Notes: generated by a model from the letters alone, not told the origin. A stretch of DNA of 64,000 nucleotides from Vibrio parahaemolyticus (GCF_900460535.1 NZ_UHIL01000002.1:1302001-1366000); one strand, 5' to 3'. Counted from the first letter of the stretch, positions 8,688-17,743 are shown. Translations and numbers: made by a program.

Positions 8688-9017
8688 ATGCTTGGTTTAT
8701 TAAATAGAAAGACTTTGAAAAGCATGGCTATGAATCTATATCACGAACTGGTACGAGGTCGTATATATGAGGGTAAGCACTTTGGGCTCAATGCAGATGA
8801 TATTTCACAGAGAACAGGGCTCAGTATACATGTGGCTATTGCTCTCATTCATCGGCTTATAGACAACGAATTGGTGGAAAAGTATGGTTTTAAGGACGAT
8901 GTTAGCTATCGAGCAGCGAACATTCCGAGCCACCTAGACAAAACATCTGCTCCAATGAGCATTTTCCAGTACGTAAACCGCTCAATTGGTCGAGTAGACT
9001 TCAAAGATCTAGCTTGA
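8688..9017 (+). CDS. Hypothetical winged-helix-like protein, tandem paralogue 2
   Basis: The second copy, also exactly 109 aa, colinear with the first without gaps. The best conserved blocks are NLY.ELV.GR.YEG (residues 16-29), FGLNA.D, TGL, LIHRLI, LVE.Y, YRA.N.P and the terminal IGRVDFK.LA. The turn of the putative HTH (QRTGLSIHVAIALIHRLI) is kept, but the recognition-helix residues differ between the copies. That would fit different DNA or partner specificity. The start has AAAAGG upstream. The 194 bases between the copies and a separate terminator show independent transcription. Function unknown. Confidence 0.75.
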   Translation: MLGLLNRKTLKSMAMNLYHELVRGRIYEGKHFGLNADDISQRTGLSIHVAIALIHRLIDNELVEKYGFKDDVSYRAANIPSHLDKTSAPMSIFQYVNRSIGRVDFKDLA

Positions 9018-9026
9018 AACACAAAG

Positions 9027-9056
9027 AAAAAACCGCCGTTACTGGCGGTTTTTTAT
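9027..9056 (+). terminator. Intrinsic terminator of paralogue 2
   Basis: AAAAAACCGCC pairs with GGCGGTTTTTT over a 6-base loop, 9 bases past the stop. The stem core equals that after paralogue 1. Confidence 0.92.
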
Positions 9057-9123
9057 TTTCGTAAAGACTGAACACTCAATTTAGGTGCTTTATGATAGAA
9101 ATACCTGACTTTTATTTCGTGTT

Positions 9124-10020
9124 CTAACAATTCGCTACGTTTAAGTTCAGCTGCAGTTTGAATCTGTGCTTCGACAGACGCGTGGTTAGCTGTTTTCGAG
9201 TTTGTTCAAGAGTGTCGAGTTCAATCATGTCATCATCAACGTGTAGATCAATGTTCACGCGAAGCTCTTGACCAACCTTCGTAATGCCAGCCAGTTTTAA
9301 CTGATGGTCAGATACTTTTTCAATTTCTAAAACGTCGTTACCAACAACCTGACAAAGCTCTTTGCTTGGTGTCATCATTAGTAACTCACGTAATGCGCCA
9401 CACAACATATCAAATGGTACTTTTAGGAAGTAGAAGCCCATAAGTAGCATCATCATTGGGTCCGCGTAGACTGCGTAATGCGCGAATGGGGTAAGAGATA
9501 CTAGCCATGCAGCGATAAAACCAACAGTAACTGCCACGCTTAATAGCGTATCCATTTGCCATTGTTTTTTCTCCGCATCGATCAGACCTGATGAGAAACG
9601 ACGACTTTTTTTCGCCATAAACCACCAAGCGTAACCACAACCGATAACGTTCACGAGACCAAAGATAGTCGCGATTGAGGTATCAACCTCACGACCACCC
9701 GTCATCAATGCAGAGATCGCTGAGTAAAGCGAAAAACACACAACAACAAGAATCACGGCCGCTTTAATCGCAATAACGATAGGTTCGAGTACCGCTTTAC
9801 CAAATGGAAATACAGATTTTGATGGCTTGCTGATGTAGGAAGATGCCGCCAGTGACAATAAAGTTAACAGTAAACTGACTAGCGAGTAAACACCGTCAAA
9901 AACGATGACAATCGACCCAACAAGCAAGCCAAGTACCATACCACCAGCTGCAAACCCAGAAGCTAAAAGGGCTGAAATGGTTAGAATACGGTTTTCGTTT
10001 TTGCTTGTCCTGTCACACAT
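9124..10020 (-). CDS. Cation diffusion facilitator (CDF) family transporter
   Basis: An inner-membrane proton-coupled metal exporter homologue of 298 aa. Six hydrophobic helices occupy roughly residues 12-200, and a cytoplasmic ferredoxin-like domain of about 90 aa ends the protein. The CDF layout is visible: ILTISALLASGFAAGGMVLGLL (TM1), VFDGVYSLVSLLLTLLSL (TM2, where metal-site D is in FDGVYS), the SVFPFGKAVLEPI loop and WQMDTLLSVAVTVGF (TM5, D in QMDTLLS). The usual second-site histidine partners in TM2 and TM5 are not obvious, so metal preference (Zn, Fe, Mn) is open. It is convergent with the paralogue genes and monocistronic. Confidence 0.82.
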   Translation of the reverse strand: MCDRTSKNENRILTISALLASGFAAGGMVLGLLVGSIVIVFDGVYSLVSLLLTLLSLAASSYISKPSKSVFPFGKAVLEPIVIAIKAAVILVVVCFSLYSAISALMTGGREVDTSIATIFGLVNVIGCGYAWWFMAKKSRRFSSGLIDAEKKQWQMDTLLSVAVTVGFIAAWLVSLTPFAHYAVYADPMMMLLMGFYFLKVPFDMLCGALRELLMMTPSKELCQVVGNDVLEIEKVSDHQLKLAGITKVGQELRVNIDLHVDDDMIELDTLEQTRKQLTTRLSKHRFKLQLNLNVANC

Positions 10021-10195
10021 AAAAGATGCCTTTTGGTTTTAATACCTTACTATTCTTCTCTTCTGAGGCATTTTAGGCAACTACAAACTGAGTGGAAATT
10101 AAACGAGAAAGCGACCGTTTTGTTATTTTTCTTTAAATACAATGACTTAATATAACTCTTTGGTGTCAAATATATTGACAGTCACTGCCTTTTAT

Positions 10196-11074
10196 TTAGA
10201 AGTCAAATAAATATTCGCTTAACTTATCTGCTAACCAAGTCATTGCTGGGTGTTCAATCTGACCGTTTGGGGCAAACATACAGTAGTCTTCTTGAGTCAA
10301 ACCGTAAGTGTGTTTGATGACGGCAAGTTTTTGTTGGCGCAAGTAGTGGCGAATGAGCGGCTCTGGCAATACACCCCATGCGTCTTCTTCCAAAATGGTG
10401 TTGAGCATGTAATCGAAACTTGAGAAGCCAATGTATCGAGTTGAGAACGGCTGTAAGCCTGGGTTGTCTTTCTCGTTGAGGTAAACCATCAAAGCCTGCA
10501 TTTGGCTGCGTAGATCTTCATCGGATACGCGACGCATCTTACTTAAGCGATGATCAACGCTACACACCGACATCATTCGGATTTTCCCCAGCGGTTTGTA
10601 AACAATGTGCGGGTCATCGATGCGTTCATAGTCGACACCGAATGCAAAATCGACTTGATGAGTACTGACTAAGTTAGCCAAGTCACCACTAGAGGCCAAG
10701 ATGAGGTTAAACGTTGTAGAAGGGAATCGATTGTTGAGTCGGTGAGACAGTTCTTGCCACAAATCGTCTGGCAATGAGTCATCACGCGCCACCCAGACTT
10801 CGGCGTTGAAGCCTTCGGAGATTTGCGCGCATGTTTTTCTGATTCGTTGAGCTGTGACCAATAAATACTCGCAATCTTTGTAAATCGCTTTTCCCGCTTC
10901 CGAAAGCGTCAGTTGGTTTCCTGTTCTTGTGAACAACTCAACATCGAGCTCTTTTTCTAATGCCTTGATCGACATGCTGAGTTTGGTGCGGTTACAGTCT
11001 AACTGCCGCGCAGCTTCGGATACTGAGCCACACTCTGCGATAGTGCAGAAAGCTTCTACCTGAGTTAAGTTCAT
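10196..11074 (-). CDS. LysR-family transcriptional regulator
   Basis: A 292-aa LysR-type regulator. The N-terminal winged helix-turn-helix spans residues 1-60 (MNLTQVEAFCTIAECGSVSE; AARQLDCNRTKLSMSIKALE). An effector-binding domain of the periplasmic-binding-protein type fills the rest. The frame runs back to a TTG at 11104, but LysR proteins begin right before the LxxxxxFCTIAE helix, so the ATG at 11074 is taken. It is transcribed divergently from the SAM methyltransferase gene across about 225 bases that contain two dyads, so that gene is a plausible target. Effector unknown. Confidence 0.88.
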   Translation of the reverse strand: MNLTQVEAFCTIAECGSVSEAARQLDCNRTKLSMSIKALEKELDVELFTRTGNQLTLSEAGKAIYKDCEYLLVTAQRIRKTCAQISEGFNAEVWVARDDSLPDDLWQELSHRLNNRFPSTTFNLILASSGDLANLVSTHQVDFAFGVDYERIDDPHIVYKPLGKIRMMSVCSVDHRLSKMRRVSDEDLRSQMQALMVYLNEKDNPGLQPFSTRYIGFSSFDYMLNTILEEDAWGVLPEPLIRHYLRQQKLAVIKHTYGLTQEDYCMFAPNGQIEHPAMTWLADKLSEYLFDF

Positions 11075-11227
11075 GATTTGACACAACCAATTAAGAATTT
11101 GCAATAAAGTAGGGCACGATAGAGATGTGCTCCCAAAGCTGTGAAAGATTATCGAAAAAAATAGTAATTCGCCAGATAAGTCTATGGTCTTTTAGCGGTT
11201 TTGCGGTACCCTATAGTCTATTAATTT

Positions 11228-11270
11228 CAAAATGCGCCAACTGCATTTTGACGTCACATAGTGATATGTG
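11228..11270. promoter_or_regulatory. Two adjacent dyads in front of the methyltransferase gene
   Basis: CAAAATGC / GCATTTTG (11228-11250, 7-base spacer) is followed by CACATA / TATGTG (11255-11270, 4-base spacer). Both are perfect. They lie 30-70 bases before the start at 11300, where an operator or a leader hairpin would be expected. Confidence 0.4.
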
Positions 11271-11299
11271 GGCTATAAGAAGTGAACATGGAGGCCACG

Positions 11300-11875
11300 A
11301 TGGCACAAGATTGGGACGGCTTAGCAAAGAACTGGGAATCGAACCCAGCAACAGAGCAATTTGCGCAGTCGGTGTTTGCACAGTTACAACAGCTAACTCA
11401 GCTTGATGGCATTAAAGTTTTAGATTTTGGATGCGGCACCGGACAATTAAGCCAATTGTTGTCACCCATTGTTAAGGATATTGTGGCGTTAGATGCGTCT
11501 GAAGCCATGATTGAAGAGCTCGACAAGAAAGAGTTACTCAACGTTGAGCCAGTCGTAGATGCATTATCACGAGGTTTAGTGGCGCAACATCCTGCTTTCC
11601 GCGGACAATTTGATCTTGTGGTTGCGTCTTCTGTCCTTGCTTTTGTCGATGATGTGGAATCGTCGTTAGACATTGCTCATTCGTTGCTAAATGAAGGTGG
11701 TTACTTCGTTCATTTTGATTGGGTTGCAGAATCCGAGCAAGACGGTTTCACCTTAAGCCGCTCCGAGAATGCATTGAGCAACGCTGGTTTTGTCGATGTT
11801 GGAGCGAAAAAAGTGTTCGATATCACCTCTGATGGACAAACCATGTCGGTATTGATGGGCGTTGGTCGCCGTTAA
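11300..11875 (+). CDS. Class I SAM-dependent methyltransferase
   Basis: A 191-aa cytoplasmic methyltransferase of the UbiE/Methyltransf_11/25 type. Motif I is VLDFGCGTGQLSQLL near residues 42-56. Motif II is the acidic VALDASEAM strand that binds the SAM ribose, and the later motif is FDLVVASSVLAFVDD. Such proteins methylate small molecules; the substrate cannot be deduced. The ATG at 11300 is chosen over GTG 11282 and ATG 11288 because GGAGG lies 6 bases ahead of it. It sits divergent from a LysR regulator and is followed by a strong bidirectional terminator shared with aacS. Confidence 0.88.
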   Translation: MAQDWDGLAKNWESNPATEQFAQSVFAQLQQLTQLDGIKVLDFGCGTGQLSQLLSPIVKDIVALDASEAMIEELDKKELLNVEPVVDALSRGLVAQHPAFRGQFDLVVASSVLAFVDDVESSLDIAHSLLNEGGYFVHFDWVAESEQDGFTLSRSENALSNAGFVDVGAKKVFDITSDGQTMSVLMGVGRR

Positions 11876-11892
11876 CTTACCAAAAAGATTAA

Positions 11893-11921
11893 AAAAAGCG
11901 AGCCAAGGTGCTCGCTTTTTT
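11893..11921. terminator. Bidirectional terminator between the methyltransferase gene and aacS
   Basis: A GCGAGC / GCTCGC stem flanked by an A-run on the left and a T-run on the right, serving the two converging genes. Confidence 0.9.
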
Positions 11922-11932
11922 GTGGGTGGAAT

Positions 11933-13903
11933 CTAAGCTGATATCGCGGTTTGAATCTCTTGTAGTATCTCTGGATTGGCAATTGCGCCTAAGTTTTCAA
12001 CTTGTCGACCATTGACAACTTGCTTGACGGCAAGTTCTACCAGTTTGCCTGATCGCGTTTTCGGAATATCGCTGATGGCGAAAATGGCACTCGGCACATG
12101 GCGTGGTGAACAGGCCGATTTCAGCTGCGCTTTAATGCTGCCGATTAACTCATCATCCAACTCATCTTGGCTTTCTAATTGAACAAAAAGCCAGATCTGT
12201 TCATTTCGATCCACTTCTTTCCCAACTGCGATGGAGTCGACAATGCCATCAATAGCATTCACCTGTTGGTAAATTTCTGCGGTACCAATTCTGACGCCAC
12301 CTGGATTAAGAGTGGTGTCACTACGGCCATAAAAGACAAAACCGCCAACCTCACTTTTTTCTACATCGTCGCCATGATGCCAAACATTATCGAACTTATC
12401 CCAGTAAGCGCGATGGTAACGCTCGCCTGAATCACGCCAGAACCCAGAAGGAAAATTTGGCAGTGAATTGGTGCAAACCAGCTCACCTCGTTCACCTACG
12501 ACACTGTGACCTTGTGGATTAAATACTTGCACATCAACGCCTAAGCCTGCGGATTGACATTCTCCTCGATAGACTGGTGATATCGGATTGCCTAATACAA
12601 AGCATCCGCAAATATCTGTGCCCCCAGCAATGGACGCTAAATGTACGTCTTCCTTTAAGTGCTCGTAAACGTAATCGAATTGCTCAGGATAAAGTACAGA
12701 GCCAGTTGAGCAAATCGTCTTGAGTGCGGGGAAAGCATCGGCTCTTTTCGGTGAGAATTGTGCTTTTTCAATCGCTTCTAGATATTTAGCCGACGTACCA
12801 AACAAGGTCACGTCAGCATTTTGAGCAAGGTTCCACAGCACCTTGTGAGAAGGATAAACAGGGCTACCGTCAAAAATGACTAAGCAGGCTCCGCTTGCAA
12901 GGGCGGAAACGTGCCAATTCCACATCATCCAACCACAGGTCGTGTAGTAAAAAACTCGATCGTTCGGTTGAATATCGCAGTGCAGTTGATGCTCTTTGAC
13001 GTGATTCAGAATGGTGCCTCCGACCGAGTGCACGATGCATTTGGGTTTACCTGTCGTACCGGATGAATACAACACAAAGAGTGGGTCATTGAAGTTAACG
13101 CGAGTGTAGGTGAGGGGCTCAGGTGAGTATTGATTAAGCACGTTTTGCCAATCTTGGGTACAAACATCACATTCAAAGATGTGAGGCTTGAGATAGCTGA
13201 TTTGGCATACTTGTTTGAGGCCATCGAGATGATCGGATATATGTTGGTTTTTTTCCGCCATGTCGAAAGTTTTGCCATTGAATGTGTAGCCATCACAAGT
13301 GAACAAAATTTTTGGTTTTACCTGTCCAAAACGTTCCAGCACACTTTCTACGCCAAAATCTGGCGAGGTTGACGTCCATGTCGCACCTAAGCTGGTGGTT
13401 GCCAACATCGCGATGGCGGTTTGAGGAAGGTGCGGTAAGTAACCAGCAACAACATCGCCTTGTTTGATGCCACAATCCCTAAGCCACTGTTGAACACTCG
13501 AGACTTCATCACACAGCTGTTGCCACGTATAGGTCTGTCGTTCGTCACGCTCATTTTCAAACCAGATGGCGAGCTCATGTGGTTTTTGATAAGCAAAGCT
13601 CAATAAGTTTTCTGCGTAGTTAATATGAGCGTCAGGAAACCAACATAAATCGCGATTGAGTACTGGTTGTTGCCATTTGCTCTCGGCTTGGCTTTTTACT
13701 GTCTCACCTGCATTACCTATTACATCGCAAAAAAGCCAGACCTCTTGCCAAAACTGCTCGTTATGATCCAAAGACCATTGGTGCAGGTCTGCGTAGTTTT
13801 TTAGGTCAAACCCTTGTCGATTAATGTGTTCGATAAACTGAGTAATATTGGCTTCTGCGATACGACTTTCGCTCGGTTGCCATACTTTGTTGCTCTCGCG
13901 CAT
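11933..13903 (-). CDS. aacS: Acetoacetyl-CoA synthetase (acetoacetate-CoA ligase)
   Basis: An ATP-dependent ligase of 656 aa making acetoacetyl-CoA from acetoacetate and CoA. It belongs to the adenylate-forming ANL superfamily. The acetoacetyl/acetyl-CoA synthetase N-terminal domain (about 40-100) precedes the P-loop-like YSSGTTGKPK at residues 279-288. Later come the TTCGWMMWNW and YGRSDTTLNPGGVRIG motifs and the C-terminal PKTRSGK, whose lysine catalyses adenylation. The length is typical for AacS. GAGGGA lies 3-4 bases before the ATG. It is divergent from phhAB; acetoacetate is the end product of phenylalanine/tyrosine breakdown and of leucine breakdown, so the placement is metabolically sensible. 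Confidence 0.93.
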   Translation of the reverse strand: MRESNKVWQPSESRIAEANITQFIEHINRQGFDLKNYADLHQWSLDHNEQFWQEVWLFCDVIGNAGETVKSQAESKWQQPVLNRDLCWFPDAHINYAENLLSFAYQKPHELAIWFENERDERQTYTWQQLCDEVSSVQQWLRDCGIKQGDVVAGYLPHLPQTAIAMLATTSLGATWTSTSPDFGVESVLERFGQVKPKILFTCDGYTFNGKTFDMAEKNQHISDHLDGLKQVCQISYLKPHIFECDVCTQDWQNVLNQYSPEPLTYTRVNFNDPLFVLYSSGTTGKPKCIVHSVGGTILNHVKEHQLHCDIQPNDRVFYYTTCGWMMWNWHVSALASGACLVIFDGSPVYPSHKVLWNLAQNADVTLFGTSAKYLEAIEKAQFSPKRADAFPALKTICSTGSVLYPEQFDYVYEHLKEDVHLASIAGGTDICGCFVLGNPISPVYRGECQSAGLGVDVQVFNPQGHSVVGERGELVCTNSLPNFPSGFWRDSGERYHRAYWDKFDNVWHHGDDVEKSEVGGFVFYGRSDTTLNPGGVRIGTAEIYQQVNAIDGIVDSIAVGKEVDRNEQIWLFVQLESQDELDDELIGSIKAQLKSACSPRHVPSAIFAISDIPKTRSGKLVELAVKQVVNGRQVENLGAIANPEILQEIQTAISA

Positions 13904-14009
13904 AGGTCCCTCTGTAACAAAGTGATAACAGTTTCAGTCTGAGGGGGAATGCCAATAAAGTCAAACTCCTGCTTCAAAGCTTGTTGTTTTATAAATCATG
14001 ATGTTACGG

Positions 14010-14037
14010 TTTGATGTAAACAATATGTTACATCAAA
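14010..14037. promoter_or_regulatory. TyrR-like operator between aacS and phhAB
   Basis: TTTGATGTAA and TTACATCAAA form a perfect 10-bp dyad with an 8-base spacer. Inside it, TGTAAA-N6-GTTACA (14015-14032) matches the known TyrR/PhhR box TGTAAA-N6-TTTACA with one mismatch. It lies about 90 bases before phhA and about 110 before aacS. TyrR/PhhR control of phenylalanine hydroxylase is established in Pseudomonas; control here is inferred. Confidence 0.65.
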
Positions 14038-14124
14038 CTTTGATTGAGAAAATCGATCAGGGATTGGAAGCTCTTAAGACTCCAGATAGGCTTAATGTAA
14101 AGGATTTGTTAATGGAGATGGGTC

Positions 14125-14919
14125 ATGACTCAATATCGTTCAAAGCCCGTTAGCCAGGATGGAAGGGTAGAATGGAGCCACGAAGAAGATGCCATTTGGA
14201 GTGACCTTGTCACGAGACAAATGAGCGTGATCAAAGAGCGTGCGTGTGATGCTTATCTACGTGGTTTGGAACTGCTGAACTTACCTCAGGATCGCGTGCC
14301 TCAGTTGCCGGAAATCAATCGAGTCTTAATGGAAACAACAGGATGGCAGGTTGAGCCTGTGCCTGCTCTGATCGATTTCGACCGATTTTTTAATTTGTTG
14401 GGTAACAAACGTTTTCCAGTCGCGACTTTCCTAAGAACCCGAGAAGAGTTCGATTATTTACAAGAGCCGGATTTTTTCCACGAAATTTTCGGCCATTGTG
14501 CCATGCTCACGCATCCAGAGTTTGCTGCGTTTACGGAACATTATGGTCAGCTCGGACAAGCGGCAACACCAAAACAGAGAGCTTACTTGGCTCGTCTTTA
14601 CTGGTTTACCGTTGAATTTGGTTTAGTGAAAGAAGGCACGAAAACCAAAATCTATGGCGGCGGTATACTCTCTTCCCCAGGAGAAACCATCTACGCATTG
14701 GAAAGCGAAAGTGCAATTCGTGAGTCCTTTGACCTACAAACGGTATTAAGAACACCATATCGCATCGATATCATGCAGCCTAAATATTATGTGATTGATG
14801 ATTTCTCCCAGCTTTTCCAAATTAGCCAACTGAATTTATTGAAACAAGCGGATCTAGCGATAGAAGCTGGATTGCTTCCACCACTTTTTGAACCTAAGGA
14901 ACCTGCTCATGCTGAATGA
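14125..14919 (+). CDS. phhA: Phenylalanine 4-monooxygenase
   Basis: An iron- and tetrahydropterin-dependent hydroxylase of 264 aa turning phenylalanine into tyrosine, the first step of its catabolism. The size is that of bacterial single-domain enzymes, with no regulatory ACT domain. The 2-His-1-carboxylate iron site is seen as H119 and H124 in [12 protein letters not shown] and E164 in TVEFGL. The pterin-site SPGE loop ([11 protein letters not shown]) is also present. The start has GGAGATGGG upstream. phhB overlaps its 3' end, so they form one operon. A TyrR-like dyad upstream suggests induction by aromatic amino acids. Confidence 0.96.
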   Translation: MTQYRSKPVSQDGRVEWSHEEDAIWSDLVTRQMSVIKERACDAYLRGLELLNLPQDRVPQLPEINRVLMETTGWQVEPVPALIDFDRFFNLLGNKRFPVATFLRTREEFDYLQEPDFFHEIFGHCAMLTHPEFAAFTEHYGQLGQAATPKQRAYLARLYWFTVEFGLVKEGTKTKIYGGGILSSPGETIYALESESAIRESFDLQTVLRTPYRIDIMQPKYYVIDDFSQLFQISQLNLLKQADLAIEAGLLPPLFEPKEPAHAE

Positions 14920-15247
14920 ACAAAAATGCGAAGCTTGTAGCTTTGATGCTATTGCCCTGACGAAAGAAGAACAGCAATCTCTATTGCTGCAGCTGTCCGA
15001 TTGGCATCTCATTGAAAGGGACGACATTCCGCAACTTGAGAAGGTCTATAAGTTTAAGAACTTTAAACAAGCATGGGCGTTCAGCAACAAGATTGCGGAA
15101 TTGGCAGAAGAAGAATTTCATCACCCGTCAATTTTGCTTGAGTGGGGCAAAGTCACCGTGACTTGGTGGAGCCATTCCATTAAAGGTTTGCATAAGAACG
15201 ATTTCATCTGTGCGTCTAAGTGTGATGCGTTGGTGTTGAGCGAATAA
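14909..15247 (+). CDS. phhB: 4a-hydroxytetrahydrobiopterin dehydratase (pterin-4a-carbinolamine dehydratase)
   Basis: A 112-aa PCD/DCoH-family enzyme that dehydrates the carbinolamine left by PhhA so the pterin can be recycled. The family motif is visible: [27 protein letters not shown], with the catalytic HHP, then [22 protein letters not shown]. An N-terminal CEACSFDA segment is usual in gammaproteobacterial members. The ATG at 14909 lies inside the last codons of phhA (11-base overlap) and has AAGGAA upstream, indicating translational coupling. The in-frame upstream start at 14888 is less likely. Confidence 0.94.
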   Translation: MLNEQKCEACSFDAIALTKEEQQSLLLQLSDWHLIERDDIPQLEKVYKFKNFKQAWAFSNKIAELAEEEFHHPSILLEWGKVTVTWWSHSIKGLHKNDFICASKCDALVLSE

Positions 15248-15313
15248 ACACGAATGGACAGCCGTTGTTTGCTATTCATGCTCTGAAAAGCATTAACACA
15301 CTTGACCGTGAAT

Positions 15314-15346
15314 AAAAAACGCCCGAACTGATATTCGGGCGTTTCC
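15314..15346. terminator. Bidirectional terminator after phhB
   Basis: AACGCCCGAA / TTCGGGCGTT, a perfect 10-bp stem with a 6-base loop. A-run on the left and T-rich on the right serve phhAB and the converging lipoprotein gene. Confidence 0.88.
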
Positions 15347-15417
15347 TATTTAGCACTTCTGTTTTATGGCCACGGTTTTAGCGCCACAGTTGTAGACACT
15401 TAGAGATACTACTGTTT

Positions 15418-17187
15418 TTAGAGTTCGATACGAAAAACTGAGGTTGTGCCCGATACCTCGTTACCGACGGCAATAAAATGTTGTCCGTTACGAGCAAAGT
15501 AGTTGATTGACTCGGGCGCTAGATCGCCCGCTTTAGGATTGTAAGTGTCATTTGCGCACTCACCGTCTTCTACCAACGTACATACTGGTTGGGTGTAATC
15601 GCGGTGGTTTACATAATGCAAGAACTGCGCTTGTTTTGGCTCGGTGATGTCGTAAACCATAATACCGCCTTGGCGCTCTAAACCGATAAATGCGTAGTAT
15701 CGCCCATTGATTTTCGCTACTTCGATGGCTTCTGGCTCGATGCCTTTATCATCACTTCTGTCATCACCGCTACTGTTGCTGTCGTTTGTGCTGTTGAAGT
15801 ATTTGCCTTCGTTCAAGAGGGCAACCGTTGCGAAGTCGTCCCCACTATCAAAAACTAGCTCACCATTTTCATTCCAAATTGAGAATGAACGCGCGCCAAA
15901 TGCTTGAACGTTTTCTTCTGCGTTTAATGTGTGGTTTGGTTTGATAACTTTGAGTCTAGCTAGCTGTTTGTTGTCTTTCAGAGCTTCTGCAAGAGAGTGG
16001 TCGGTCGTAACTTTGAGTTTTTTGCCACGGACTTCGTCGATATGGCTCAAACAGGAGCCTTTGACATTGGTGTAATCTGGCGTACCTTGATAGTCATCTT
16101 CATCCCACTTGAACCCTGCTTGATCACATTCAGCTTGAGTGGTTTTAAAACCATATTCGCGACCATCCCCTTCGTTGGCTGAAACAATGTAGGTTTGGCC
16201 GTTGACAGAGTAACTGTCTAGCGTGTCGGGCATGTACAAGCCAACCAGCTGCGGATAGCTTTTCAAATTGCCGATGATCTTATCTTTATTTGAGGCGTCC
16301 AGCTTTGAATTTGACCAAGACTTTTCCCCTAAAGCGACAATTTTTTCTACCGATTGGCTTTGTGGATCAATAATCGCCATTGCGTTATTTTCCTGCAAGG
16401 CGACATAAATTTTCCCGTTGTCGGCAAACGTCAGGTATTCCGGTTCAAGGTCTTGAGCAATTGAGGCATTAGGGCCGGAAATACGCACCGCTTTTGGCAA
16501 TTCATCTGAGCGTACTCCATCAAACTCGCCAAAGCCAATTTGCGTAACGTCAGCATTGTTAATACCTTTGCTCAAATCGACCAACGTCACGCTACCTTCG
16601 GGGTCGATACTGTAATCGGAGTTCGGTTCGCCTTCGTTTGCGGTGGCAATGTAACGACCATCTTTAGAAAAACCAACCATATCTGGCAGCGCACCGGTTT
16701 TGAAAGTGGTGATTAGAGAAAGATCATCCGAGCGATACAGCGCGATCAAGCCATCTTCCTGCTTATTATTGTTTTCAATCGCGACGGCGACTAAGCCATT
16801 AAATACAGCAACACTGTTGGCCGCGCCGATTTCAATCCCTGCGGAAGTGCCCGCATCGGTTAGGTCAATAAAATCGGTTTGTGAAGGCGCACTGCTTTCG
16901 TTAAGCGACAACACATCCACACGTTTGGCTTGAGCATTGACCACGTAGAGTTTGTCCGTGCACGCATCATAGTTCACGATTTCTGCGGCAGAAGTATCAA
17001 ACGGCGCATCGGCGATAGATGACCCAACAAACGTCAAACCTTGGATTGAGGTTTCCCCAACAGCGGGTGAACTGATCGGCTTACATTGTGCACTGAAAGA
17101 TGCGATAACATCGTTCTGTTGCGATGAACACGCGATGACGAGCGTCGATAACGCCATTGCACCTATTGCCTTAAGTGGGGTGGTCAT
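15418..17187 (-). CDS. Choice-of-anchor I domain lipoprotein (beta-propeller, phytase/alkaline phosphatase-like)
   Basis: A secreted protein of 589 aa. The signal sequence ends in the lipobox LVIAC (Cys at residue 20), so it is a lipoprotein, probably in the outer membrane. The rest is a YVTN-like repeat protein of the choice-of-anchor I type. Typical stretches are DKLYVVNAQAKRVDVLSL, GRYIATANEGEPNSDYSIDP (the ANEGEP motif appears again as SANEGDGREY), DLEPEYLTFADNGKIYVALQE and DDRSDDKGIEPEAIEVAKI. Acidic DxDxD-like loops near residue 470 suggest calcium binding. Relatives are sometimes annotated as alkaline phosphatases, but activity is not proven. Monocistronic. Confidence 0.82.
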   Translation of the reverse strand: MTTPLKAIGAMALSTLVIACSSQQNDVIASFSAQCKPISSPAVGETSIQGLTFVGSSIADAPFDTSAAEIVNYDACTDKLYVVNAQAKRVDVLSLNESSAPSQTDFIDLTDAGTSAGIEIGAANSVAVFNGLVAVAIENNNKQEDGLIALYRSDDLSLITTFKTGALPDMVGFSKDGRYIATANEGEPNSDYSIDPEGSVTLVDLSKGINNADVTQIGFGEFDGVRSDELPKAVRISGPNASIAQDLEPEYLTFADNGKIYVALQENNAMAIIDPQSQSVEKIVALGEKSWSNSKLDASNKDKIIGNLKSYPQLVGLYMPDTLDSYSVNGQTYIVSANEGDGREYGFKTTQAECDQAGFKWDEDDYQGTPDYTNVKGSCLSHIDEVRGKKLKVTTDHSLAEALKDNKQLARLKVIKPNHTLNAEENVQAFGARSFSIWNENGELVFDSGDDFATVALLNEGKYFNSTNDSNSSGDDRSDDKGIEPEAIEVAKINGRYYAFIGLERQGGIMVYDITEPKQAQFLHYVNHRDYTQPVCTLVEDGECANDTYNPKAGDLAPESINYFARNGQHFIAVGNEVSGTTSVFRIEL

Positions 17188-17398
17188 GATATCTCCTTAT
17201 CAATCCGATATACTGTCGCTCAATGCATGATTTTCAGATATCTATTCATTCACTGCAGTGGACGATAATAGAACATTGATTGACGTGTGATTTGGTAAGG
17301 CTCTGAATATATGTATGATTTATTACTCTTATATGGGCTTTTTATGAAACAAATGTGTCATTGGCGAGATTGCGATGGCATTAGGATTTGGAATGAAA

Positions 17399-17743
17399 AT
17401 GGAACTACAACAATTTCTTGATGCGCTGGCATCGTCACCTGAAAAGATTGAATTTGAAACGACGATGGCGGTGATTGAAGACAATTACGATTTTACGCCC
17501 GCTGCATTTACGAATGGCAATACGCAAAATGACGCGAATGAAAACAACGGTTCGTGCAAAATTTTTGCATTCGGCTTATTGAACGCTCTCGATAAAGAAG
17601 CGACGTTGGCGTGTTTTGGTCGTTTCTACCGCGAGGACGTACTGCTTCACCCAGAAAACAACGATCACCAAAATATCCGCAATTTCATGGTGACGGGGTG
17701 GGAAGGCATTCAATTTGAGACTTCTGCGCTTACCGCAAAATAG
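17399..17743 (+). CDS. HopJ-family protein
   Basis: A 114-aa protein of the HopJ (HopPmaJ) family, named after a Pseudomonas type III effector but widespread in bacteria without such secretion. The conserved core is easy to see: EFETTMAVIEDNYDFTPAAF, then the N-rich turn and NGSCKIFAFGLLN, then FGRFYREDVLLHPENNDHQNIRNFM. There is no signal peptide. The start is ambiguous between ATG 17393 and 17399, as each has a weak box 6 bases ahead; relatives begin MEL, so 17399 is used. It is a single gene here with no type III secretion genes nearby, so an effector role is unlikely. Confidence 0.87.
   Translation: MELQQFLDALASSPEKIEFETTMAVIEDNYDFTPAAFTNGNTQNDANENNGSCKIFAFGLLNALDKEATLACFGRFYREDVLLHPENNDHQNIRNFMVTGWEGIQFETSALTAK

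Noticed and set aside
17311..17421. 36-codon frame (MYDLLLLYGLFMK...) overlapping the HopJ start in another frame
   Set aside because: It has no ribosome binding site and overlaps a well-supported gene. It looks like readthrough of AT-rich upstream sequence.
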